A stretch of DNA of 10,356 nucleotides from an uncultured Solirubrobacter sp. GTDB taxonomy: Bacteria; Actinomycetota; Thermoleophilia; Solirubrobacterales; Solirubrobacteraceae. The DNA lies in the NCBI GenBank assembly GCA_937871635.1, contig CALMNS010000427.1, positions 1 through 10,356 of the forward strand, in the 5' to 3' direction. This document shows, piece by piece, positions 1 through 6,350 of the stretch. The notes beneath the pieces are model-generated. The model did not search any database and was not told where the DNA came from. It was given only the letters and a program-made list of their open reading frames with translations. Position numbers and translations under genes: made by a program. The number at the start of each line of letters is the position of its first letter. Within the stretch, counting starts at the first letter, position 1.

Positions 1-54
1 GCACAGGTGCGATCCCAGGAACCCGGCACCGCCGGTCACCACCGTCCGCGTCAT
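1..54 (-). CDS. NAD-dependent sugar-nucleotide epimerase/dehydratase, N-terminal fragment
   Basis: Only the first 18 codons are present; the gene runs off the left edge. The minus strand from the ATG at 54 reads MTRTVVTGGAGFLGSHLC, which is the first beta strand and the glycine-rich NAD(P)-binding loop (TGGAGFLG) of an extended short-chain dehydrogenase/reductase. The wording GAGFLGSHLC is common in UDP-glucuronate decarboxylases (UDP-xylose formation), but dTDP-glucose dehydratases and UDP-glucose epimerases are close, so the substrate is open. It is transcribed away from the 4,6-dehydratase at 246 and shares its 191-base upstream region. The start is well supported because the motif sits at the usual distance from the N-terminus. 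The SDR family call is firm; the exact enzyme is a guess. Confidence 0.72.
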   Translation of the reverse strand, partial: MTRTVVTGGAGFLGSHLC

Positions 55-61
55 GTCTGCC

Positions 62-67
62 ACCCTA
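62..67 (-). promoter_or_regulatory. Possible -10 element (TAGGGT) for the left-edge gene
   Basis: Read on the minus strand, TAGGGT fits the actinobacterial TAnnnT -10 pattern and ends seven bases before the ATG at 54. That spacing would put the transcription start at or next to the start codon, i.e. a leaderless mRNA. No good -35 is visible at 17 bases. The overlapping AGGGTGG could instead act as a ribosome binding site, so this is a weak call. Confidence 0.25.
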
Positions 68-237
68 GGCACATCGAGGGCGTGACGGATCGTCGTCGTC
101 GCACCAGGTGCTTGTCGCAACTGCCCACACAGGTCATGTACGTTGCTCGCGCGCATGGTCCAGCCGGGCCGCGGAGCCCGCGGGCAGGCGACTCACGGAA
201 GCCGGACGGGGAGTTCGAGCGCGGCCACCGACCGATC

Positions 238-243
238 GAGGAG
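238..243 (+). promoter_or_regulatory. Ribosome binding site GAGGAG for the 4,6-dehydratase
   Basis: GAGGAG is a good Shine-Dalgarno match but leaves only two bases before the ATG at 246, tighter than the usual 5-9. No alternative in-frame start lies between the ATG and the TGGAGF motif, so the site still decides for 246 over the ATG at 108. Confidence 0.5.
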
Positions 244-245
244 AG

Positions 246-1238
246 ATGTCCGACAGTTCGGGATCCTGGAACGGGACGACTGTCCTCGTCACCGGAGGTG
301 CCGGCTTCATCGGCTCGCACCTCGTTGAAGCGCTGCTAGCGGCGGGCGCTGAGGTGCGTGTCCTCGACGCCTACAACTCCGGCTCGCTCGTCGGTCATCT
401 CGAAGGTCTGCGGCACGACTCGCTGAGCGTCCATCTGGGTGATGTTGCGGACCCGTTCTTCGTGCGGCGGCTCAGTGAGGGCGTGGACACGGTGTTCCAC
501 CTCGCTGCACTGATCGGGATCCCCTACAGCTACACGGCACCCGCGCACTACGTGTCGACGAACGTCAACGGCACCCTGGCCGTCCTCGAGGCGGCGCGGT
601 CGTGCGGCGTGCGGCGCGTGGTGCACACCTCGACGTCGGAGACCTACGGCAGCGCGCAGACGACACCCATGAGCGAGGACCACCCCTTGGTGGCGCAGTC
701 GCCCTACGCGGCGACGAAGGTCGCCGCCGATCAACTCGCGCTCAGCTACTTCCGCTCCTTCGACACCCCCGTCAGCGTCTGTCGCCCCTTCAACACGTTC
801 GGGCCGCGCCAATCCCTGCGCGCAGTGCTGCCGACCCTCATGGCGCAGGCGCTGTTCGGGCAGAAGATCTCCGTCGGGTCGCTCGAGCCGGTGAGGGACA
901 TGAACTTCGTCGCTGACACGGTGGACGGCTTCCTCCGCATCGCCGCGACGGACGACGTTGAGGGGGAGACCTTCAACCTCGGCTCGGGGGTCGGGCGCAC
1001 GGTCGGCGAGATGCTCGACCTCGTCCAGGACGTCGCTGGCACCGACAAGCCGGTCGAGGTGGCTGACGAGCGCAGGCGGCCCGACAAGAGTGAGGTGACA
1101 GCACTCATCTGCGACTACAGCAAGGCCACGGCGAAGCTCGGGTACATGCCGTCCGTCCCGTTCCGTACCGGACTCGAGCGTCTTCGTGACCACTTGCACC
1201 AGCACCCGCCGGCCGACGTCTCGCCGTACCGGACCTGA
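246..1238 (+). CDS. LegB-like NAD-dependent NDP-sugar 4,6-dehydratase (extended SDR)
   Basis: 330 residues, normal length for the family. It should oxidise C4, dehydrate C5-C6 and reduce C6 of a nucleotide sugar in the cytoplasm, giving an NDP-4-keto-6-deoxyhexose. Visible features: NAD-binding TGGAGFIG (16-23); the stretch IPYSYTAP (92-99); the active-site triad region HTSTSETYG (127-135) with Thr130-Ser131-Glu132 in the place of the Thr-Asp-Glu of RmlB; catalytic YAATK (Tyr154, Lys158); and a substrate-binding RPFNTFGPRQS further on. The pairing of AALIGIPYSYTAP with HTSTSETYG and RPFNTFGPRQS is characteristic of the LegB subgroup, known from legionaminic acid synthesis (GDP-GlcNAc 4,6-dehydratase in Campylobacter). 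No other leg genes are nearby, so legionaminic acid is not implied. First gene of a four-gene operon; its stop is one base from the next start. The subgroup call is strong; the substrate is inferred. Confidence 0.88.
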   Translation: MSDSSGSWNGTTVLVTGGAGFIGSHLVEALLAAGAEVRVLDAYNSGSLVGHLEGLRHDSLSVHLGDVADPFFVRRLSEGVDTVFHLAALIGIPYSYTAPAHYVSTNVNGTLAVLEAARSCGVRRVVHTSTSETYGSAQTTPMSEDHPLVAQSPYAATKVAADQLALSYFRSFDTPVSVCRPFNTFGPRQSLRAVLPTLMAQALFGQKISVGSLEPVRDMNFVADTVDGFLRIAATDDVEGETFNLGSGVGRTVGEMLDLVQDVAGTDKPVEVADERRRPDKSEVTALICDYSKATAKLGYMPSVPFRTGLERLRDHLHQHPPADVSPYRT

Positions 1239-1239
1239 G

Positions 1240-1947
1240 GTGCGAGCCTTCATCCTGGCCGGCGGACGTGGTAGTCGACTGCACCCCTTCACCACGGTCA
1301 TCCCCAAGCCTCTGGTCCCCGTAGGCGACATGCCGATCCTTGAGATCCTGCTGCGCCAGATGAAGGCGCGCGGCTTCGACCGTGTGACGATCAGCGTCGG
1401 GTACCTCGCCTCGCTCATCGAGTCGTACTGCGGCGATGGCGACCGCTGGGATCTGGCGATCGACTACGTGCGTGAGGACGAGCCCTTGGGCACTGCAGGC
1501 GCCCTGTCCCTGCTGGAGGATCTTGAGGACGACCGCATCCTGGTCACCAACGGGGACATCCTGACCGATCTCGACCTCGGCCTCGTCACGCGGGAGCACG
1601 ACCCAGATGAAGGGGCGACCATCTGCGCGAACCGTCGCCTGGTCCCGGTCGACTTCGGAGTCCTTCACACGGACGAGCGCGGGTGCCTGCGTGAGTACGA
1701 GGAGAAGCCGACGCTGTCCTACGAGGTGAGCATGGGCGTCAACGTCGTCAGCGCGTGGGCCGTCGAGCGGTACGTGCCGAAGGCGCGCAAGCTCGACTTG
1801 CCCGACCTGATGCGCGCCCTCGTGGCCGACTCGAAGGCCGTGAGGATCCGCAGCACTGACGCCTACTGGCTCGACATGGGCAGGATGGCAGATCTCGAGA
1901 CGGCGACGCAGGTCTTCACCGACGATCCGACCAGGTTCCTCCCCTGA
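1240..1947 (+). CDS. Sugar-1-phosphate nucleotidyltransferase (NTP_transferase family)
   Basis: 235 residues from a GTG start one base after the dehydratase stop, suggesting translational coupling; no strong ribosome site is seen. The start is fixed by the N-terminal nucleotide-binding motif, which begins at residue 6: LAGGRGSRLHPFT with PKPLVPVG (22-29). Further motifs are PLGTAGAL (82-89), the metal-binding NGD (104-106), an EKP, and a C-terminal YWLDMGRMADL that matches the family's usual W-x-D-x-G ending. The enzyme should condense an NTP with a hexose-1-phosphate to form the NDP-sugar used by its neighbours. Similar stand-alone domains include mannose- and heptose-1-phosphate guanylyltransferases and the catalytic half of PtmE (GDP-glucosamine route); the CBS domains of PtmE are absent. 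Base and sugar specificity cannot be read, though a LegB-type and an RMD-type neighbour both favour a GDP-sugar. Confidence 0.87.
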   Translation: MRAFILAGGRGSRLHPFTTVIPKPLVPVGDMPILEILLRQMKARGFDRVTISVGYLASLIESYCGDGDRWDLAIDYVREDEPLGTAGALSLLEDLEDDRILVTNGDILTDLDLGLVTREHDPDEGATICANRRLVPVDFGVLHTDERGCLREYEEKPTLSYEVSMGVNVVSAWAVERYVPKARKLDLPDLMRALVADSKAVRIRSTDAYWLDMGRMADLETATQVFTDDPTRFLP

Positions 1948-2834
1948 GCCGACGGGTCCTCGTGACCGGCGCGGGCGGCCTGCTCGGACGACATGTCGTG
2001 AGCGGATGGGACAGCAGTGCGGGGTTGCTGACCGCTGTCGGGCGCAGCTTCGACGGTCGGAAACTCGACCTTGCCTCTCCTCAGGACGTCCAAGGGCTCG
2101 TCCGGGCCGTCGCACCGGATGTGGTGCTGCACCTCGCCGGCGGGCCCAGCCCGGACGTCCTCGACCTCTACGCGCGGAACGTGCTCACCGGCATCAACGT
2201 CATGGAAGCCGTCAGTCTGGTCGCGCCCGACTCCGAGGTCGTCCTGGTCGGCTCTGCGGCGGAGTACGGCAGGTCCGAAGCTGACAGCGTTCTCGCAGAA
2301 GAAGCTCCTCTTCAGCCGGTCAGCGAGTACGGCCGGGCGAAGGTCGCTCAGACGCGTCTCGCGCAGACCATCGCTGCTCGCTCCGGTGTGCACCTGACGA
2401 TCCTGCGGCCCTTCAACATCGTGTCTGCTGACCTGCCGTCGTCCACAGCCCTCGGGAACGCGCGACGCCAGATGCTTCAGGGGACCGACGACCCCCGCAC
2501 CATCGTGTGCGGTCGAACCGACGTCCAGCGTGACTTCATCGCAGTCACGGATGTCGCAGCCGCCGTCATCCGGTTGAGCGCCGCTCCACCAGGAGGTGTT
2601 CTCAACCTCTGCTCTGGCCGGGCCACCTCCCTCGACCAGGTCCTAGCGGAGATGGCGCGACAGCTCGGGGTGGAGGTGCGGGTGGAGGTCGACCGGGACC
2701 TCGCAGCGCTACCAGCAGGGGATGTCGTCGTCGGCGATCCCTCGCGCCTCGCGGCGCTGGGAATGGTGCTGGACGGCTCTCCGGATCACATCGCGTCAAC
2801 GGTCCTGGGTCGGAGCGGACCTCGCCTAGGTTAG
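1944..2834 (+). CDS. NDP-4-keto-6-deoxysugar reductase / epimerase (RMD-like SDR)
   Basis: About 296 residues. NAD(P) motif TGAGGLLG, SAAEYG with Ser104 (active-site serine position), catalytic YGRAK (Tyr129, Lys133), LRPFNI and a QRDFIAVTDVAAA stretch are those of GDP-4-keto-6-deoxymannose reductases (RMD), which reduce the C4 keto group to give a 6-deoxyhexose. The start is unusual. The first GTG (1962) would begin inside the first beta strand, giving MTGAGG and losing its hydrophobic residues. The only other in-frame choice is CTG at 1944, which restores LSRRVLVTGAGG and overlaps the previous stop as CTGA, the geometry of ATGA coupling. I chose CTG and keep GTG 1962 as the alternative. Placed after a 4,6-dehydratase, a reductase is the expected next step. 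The fold is certain, the reaction likely, the sugar unknown. Confidence 0.82.
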   Translation: MSRRVLVTGAGGLLGRHVVSGWDSSAGLLTAVGRSFDGRKLDLASPQDVQGLVRAVAPDVVLHLAGGPSPDVLDLYARNVLTGINVMEAVSLVAPDSEVVLVGSAAEYGRSEADSVLAEEAPLQPVSEYGRAKVAQTRLAQTIAARSGVHLTILRPFNIVSADLPSSTALGNARRQMLQGTDDPRTIVCGRTDVQRDFIAVTDVAAAVIRLSAAPPGGVLNLCSGRATSLDQVLAEMARQLGVEVRVEVDRDLAALPAGDVVVGDPSRLAALGMVLDGSPDHIASTVLGRSGPRLG

Positions 2835-2863
2835 GACCGCTCCCACGACCGCCCTACAAGAGT

Positions 2864-2867
2864 GGAG
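2864..2867 (+). promoter_or_regulatory. Ribosome binding site GGAG for the methyltransferase-glycosyltransferase fusion
   Basis: GGAG lies five bases before the GTG at 2873 and decides this start. The 38-base gap after the reductase stop holds nothing else recognisable, so the gene is probably in the same transcript. Confidence 0.6.
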
Positions 2868-2872
2868 TCCCT

Positions 2873-5800
2873 GTGCGCGAGGAGTTCCCCGCTGCCGACG
2901 TGTGCGACACGTGTGGCGCCCGCCCGCTGCGGCCTTGGCTCGAGCGGACGGACGGGCTCTCCGTCCGGCAGTGCCGAGTCTGTGGCGCCGGGGTGGTGGA
3001 GCGGTTGCCTCCGGACCTCGACGAGCTCTACGCCGGGGACTACTACGCTCGGGACGAGTCGACGGGCCGTGGGTACGGCGACTACCCCTACACGGCGGAG
3101 CACTCCGTCGGCTTCGTCGGCCCGCTGGTCGAGCTCCTGGTCCCTGCCGGCACGGCGGCCCTCGACATCGGCTGTGCCGATGGCCTCCTGCTCACTCGCC
3201 TGCCGTCCTCCTTCACCCGCCGAGCGGGCATCGAGGTCAATCCGGAGATGGTGGAGCGCTGCCGTGCCCAGGGCATCGACGTCCTGGCCACGGACGTCTT
3301 CGACGAGGGTGCGCTGGAACCCGACCGTGCCGGTTTCGACGTGGTCACGGCCATGGCGGTCTTCGAGCACGTGCCCTACTTCCGCCGTTCCGTCGAGATC
3401 GCTCTGTCGATGCTCAAGCCCGGCGGACTCCTCATCTTCGAAGTGCCGCTCCTCGTCGAAGCCGGCGACGAAGGGTCCAGCAACCACTCGTGGCTGAGCA
3501 GCAGCCTCGAGCACCTCCACTACCCGACCGGGCGCTCCCTGCGGCATCTGTTCGACGAGGTGCTGCGTGCTCCGCTCCACGGCGGAGAACTGCACATACC
3601 CGGCTACGGGTCGACCTTCGTCGGGATATCTGGCCACGACTCCGCGGTCGTTTCTGCGGCCGGTCGGGTGTGGCGGCACGTCCGGACATCGAGCAGCGAC
3701 GACCTCAGTGCGGAGGAACGCAGGACGAGGGCGCACCTCCACGTCCTGCACGCAGCGCGGTCCAGCCGGGACGACGTCGTCTGTCTGGCGGACCTCCCGA
3801 CGGAGGACCTCAACAGCAGAGTGGTGGCCCGCATCTCCGAGGTGTGGCAACTCGACGTCCAGCGACGGGACTACGCCACTTCAGCCGTCGACGAGCTGAA
3901 GCAGCACCTCGCCGGCGTTGAGGAGTACGTCGCCGCACTGGAGTCGGTTCGAGCTGACCTCAGGTCCGCAGTGGCTGCGGGCGCGGACGAGGCGGAACAG
4001 TCACGACGCGCTGCTGCCGACGCGGAGTCGGCCCTCGTGACGGCACAGCAAGCGCTGGCCGCCGCCGACGAGACCCTCGCAGAGCAAGCGTTGCTGCTGC
4101 GGGTCGCCGAAGCGGATGCTGCCTCGTGGGAGCAGCGGGCCCACACCATCTACGCGGACACGAAGCTCCTGCTCGAATCGTCCTCGTGGCGTCTCACCGC
4201 CCCAGTGCGGCGGGCCGTCACGGTCCTCAAGGGTGCGAGGGACGACGTTGCACTACTTCGTCCGTACGTCAACCGCCGTCGCCTGACGACGGCGGCGGGA
4301 CTGCTGAGGGACACGGACGTACGTACGGTCCTCCAGCGCGTGCGCGCGTTGCGCCAGACGGCTGCGCTGTCCGCAGGTGTCCCGTTGCACGACGCCCCGA
4401 CGGGCCCCGTCGTGGAGGTGACCAACGAGCTCTGGCCGCCCGACGCACCGCTGGTCAGCGTCGTCATCCCTTGCTTCAACTACGGGGCCTTCGTCCGCGA
4501 AGCCGTCGAGTCCGTCCTGGCGCAGACCCTCAGCCGAACCGAAGTGATCGTCGTCGACGGCGGGTCCACCGACGGGACAACACCCCACGTGCTCGAGCGG
4601 CTTGCACAGGACTGCCCGGAAGTCTCGGTGCTGTTCCGCGAGGGTCGCCACCTCGTCGGCGACAACCGCAACTACGGGATCGAACGTGCCAAGGGGCGCT
4701 ACGTGTGCTGCTTGGATGCCGACGATGTCATCGATCCCATCTACCTCGAGATGGCCACGTACCTGCTCGAGCGCCACGGGTACGACGTGGTGTCGACAGC
4801 GACGAAGACCTTCGGCTTGCGCGAGGAGACGTTCGGGCTCGTGCCGCGGCCGGACCTCGCAGACATGATGCTGGCGAACAACCTGTCGACCGTCGCAGTG
4901 TTCCGGCGCGACCTCTGGGACCGTTGCGGAGGCTTCCACGACGTGGGGCTGGGCGCTGACTACGTCTACGAGGACTGGAAGCTCTGGGTGCGGATGGCCG
5001 CTCACGGAGCCCGCATGATCAACATCGTCGGACAGCGGTTGTTCCTCTACCGGATCCACGGCGCCACGAGTCTCAGCAACCAGAGCACGATCGTCGACAT
5101 GTCGGAACACCGACGCGCGATCCTGCACTACAACGGTGACGTCGTCAGTGACGAAGCACTTGAGTCGTCACGCCGCCGACGGGACGAGGTGCACGTCGTG
5201 GCCGACGGCTTCGTGAACCTGCGTCAGCAGGCGTCAGTCGAGCAGGCGCCGGTGACGGTCCTGCTCGCCTTGCCCTTCCTGATCGTCGGGGGGGCTGACC
5301 GCATCCTCAGCCAGATCGCAGTTCACCTGGCCGGCCGGAACGTGCGGGTCGTCGTCGTGACATCGGTCCACGTCGACGACGCCTTCGGTGACACGACGGA
5401 CTGGTTCACGCCGGCGACACGCGAGATCTACCAACTGCCACGCCTGCTAGACCCCAGTCGCTGGACGGACTTCCTCGACTACCTCATCACGTGCAAGCAC
5501 GTGGACGTCCTGTGGCTGGCCGGGAGCGCCTTCGTCTACGGCCAGCTACCTCGGCTCCGAGCAGAGCACCCCCGTCTCAGGATCGTCGACCAACTCTGGA
5601 ACACGGTCGGCCATACCGCAGACAACCGGCGCTACGCCTTGTGCATCGACATGACCGTCGTCGAGAGCGACGAGGTTGGAGATTGGCTCCTGCGCCACGG
5701 CGAGTCCGCGGACCGAGTCGCCCGGATCGAGAGCGGAGTCGACGTGCGCAAGATCGCGCCGCGGTCGGACAGCCACACTGGTCTTCGCGTGGGCTTCAGC

Positions 5801-6340
5801 GGTCGGTTCAGCAGTGAGAAGGACCCGCTGGGTTTCCTCGACATCGCAGCCATGACCCGCTCACGCAAGGACATCCGCTACGTCATGACCGGGGCTGGGC
5901 CGCTCCTCGATACCGTCCGGGACCGGATCCTCGCCCTCGGCCTGAGCGGCACCGTCGAGCTGCTCGGTGTCGTCGAGGACGTCGCGGCCCACCTCGCCGG
6001 TCTTGACCTGCTGCTCCTACCCTCCCGGCTGGACGGACGTCCCGTCGTGGTGCTGGAGGCCTTGGCCGCAGGGGTCCCTGTCGTGGCCTCCGGCGTAGGC
6101 GGCTTGCCAGCCCTCCTCCAGCAGGACGTGACCGGTGCGCTGTGCCGCCCCGGACACCCGGAAGACTTCGCCACGCATGTCCTGCGGCTCGCTGACGACC
6201 GCGCGTTGCTCCGCCGCATGAGCGCGGCCGCGCGGTCCTACGCGGTGGAGAACCTCGACGTCTCGACGATGTGCCGTGCCTACGAGCGAGTCGTCCTCGG
6301 CGACGAGGGGGACCGGGCGGACGCTTCCGGGATGGGCTGA
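2873..6340 (+). CDS. Methyltransferase / coiled-coil / GT2 / GT4 fusion glycosyltransferase (WsaE-like architecture)
   Basis: 1155 residues, no frame disruption. Order: (1) a zinc-ribbon-like pair Cys11/Cys14 and Cys34/Cys37; (2) a class I SAM methyltransferase with LDIGCADG (97-104) and FEHV (164-167), to about residue 260; (3) an Ala/Glu/Leu-rich coiled coil, about 340-430, ending in the SSSWRLTAP motif (436-444) that often joins coiled coils to glycosyltransferases; (4) a GT-A fold GT2 domain from about 526 with PLVSVVIP, Asp562, the metal-binding LDADD (614-618) and a general-base-type YEDWK (699-703); (5) a GT-B fold GT4 domain from about 793 with FLIVGGAD, GRFSSEKDP (977-985) and DGRPVVVLEALAAG (1054-1067). 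No membrane segment or signal peptide is seen, so it should act on the cytoplasmic face. Likely role: extend a lipid-linked glycan with two linkages and methylate it. WsaE of Geobacillus (methyltransferase plus two rhamnosyltransferase domains) is the closest known architecture. Domain calls are firm; linkages, sugars and capping are inferred. Confidence 0.9.
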   Translation: MREEFPAADVCDTCGARPLRPWLERTDGLSVRQCRVCGAGVVERLPPDLDELYAGDYYARDESTGRGYGDYPYTAEHSVGFVGPLVELLVPAGTAALDIGCADGLLLTRLPSSFTRRAGIEVNPEMVERCRAQGIDVLATDVFDEGALEPDRAGFDVVTAMAVFEHVPYFRRSVEIALSMLKPGGLLIFEVPLLVEAGDEGSSNHSWLSSSLEHLHYPTGRSLRHLFDEVLRAPLHGGELHIPGYGSTFVGISGHDSAVVSAAGRVWRHVRTSSSDDLSAEERRTRAHLHVLHAARSSRDDVVCLADLPTEDLNSRVVARISEVWQLDVQRRDYATSAVDELKQHLAGVEEYVAALESVRADLRSAVAAGADEAEQSRRAAADAESALVTAQQALAAADETLAEQALLLRVAEADAASWEQRAHTIYADTKLLLESSSWRLTAPVRRAVTVLKGARDDVALLRPYVNRRRLTTAAGLLRDTDVRTVLQRVRALRQTAALSAGVPLHDAPTGPVVEVTNELWPPDAPLVSVVIPCFNYGAFVREAVESVLAQTLSRTEVIVVDGGSTDGTTPHVLERLAQDCPEVSVLFREGRHLVGDNRNYGIERAKGRYVCCLDADDVIDPIYLEMATYLLERHGYDVVSTATKTFGLREETFGLVPRPDLADMMLANNLSTVAVFRRDLWDRCGGFHDVGLGADYVYEDWKLWVRMAAHGARMINIVGQRLFLYRIHGATSLSNQSTIVDMSEHRRAILHYNGDVVSDEALESSRRRRDEVHVVADGFVNLRQQASVEQAPVTVLLALPFLIVGGADRILSQIAVHLAGRNVRVVVVTSVHVDDAFGDTTDWFTPATREIYQLPRLLDPSRWTDFLDYLITCKHVDVLWLAGSAFVYGQLPRLRAEHPRLRIVDQLWNTVGHTADNRRYALCIDMTVVESDEVGDWLLRHGESADRVARIESGVDVRKIAPRSDSHTGLRVGFSGRFSSEKDPLGFLDIAAMTRSRKDIRYVMTGAGPLLDTVRDRILALGLSGTVELLGVVEDVAAHLAGLDLLLLPSRLDGRPVVVLEALAAGVPVVASGVGGLPALLQQDVTGALCRPGHPEDFATHVLRLADDRALLRRMSAAARSYAVENLDVSTMCRAYERVVLGDEGDRADASGMG

Positions 6341-6350
6341 CGGCGAGGAG

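Larger units (their letters stand above)
55..245. promoter_or_regulatory. Divergent intergenic region between two SDR genes
   Basis: These 191 bases separate the minus-strand fragment (start 54) from the plus-strand dehydratase (start 246), so promoters for both directions should lie here. It holds a short perfect inverted repeat GCACC-A-GGTGC (101-111) that could be an operator half or chance. A TTGTCG at 112-117 resembles a -35 box, but no convincing -10 is placed correctly downstream. The plus-strand frame is open upstream of 246 back to an ATG at 108, but that extension has no family match and precedes the Rossmann motif by an unusual length, so it is treated as non-coding. Confidence 0.5.

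Noticed and set aside
101..111. GCACC-A-GGTGC inverted repeat as a defined operator
   Set aside because: Five-base arms are expected by chance in such GC-rich DNA; it is mentioned only as part of the intergenic region.
108..245. Upstream extension of the dehydratase to ATG 108
   Set aside because: It would add 46 Arg/Ala-rich residues before the Rossmann fold, which the family lacks, and there is a ribosome site right before ATG 246.
336..3850. Three long minus-strand open frames (336-1418, 1105-2115, 2831-3850)
   Set aside because: They lie opposite genes with intact catalytic motifs, show Arg/Val/Glu/Asp-rich low-information translations and have no recognisable domain; typical shadows in high-GC DNA.
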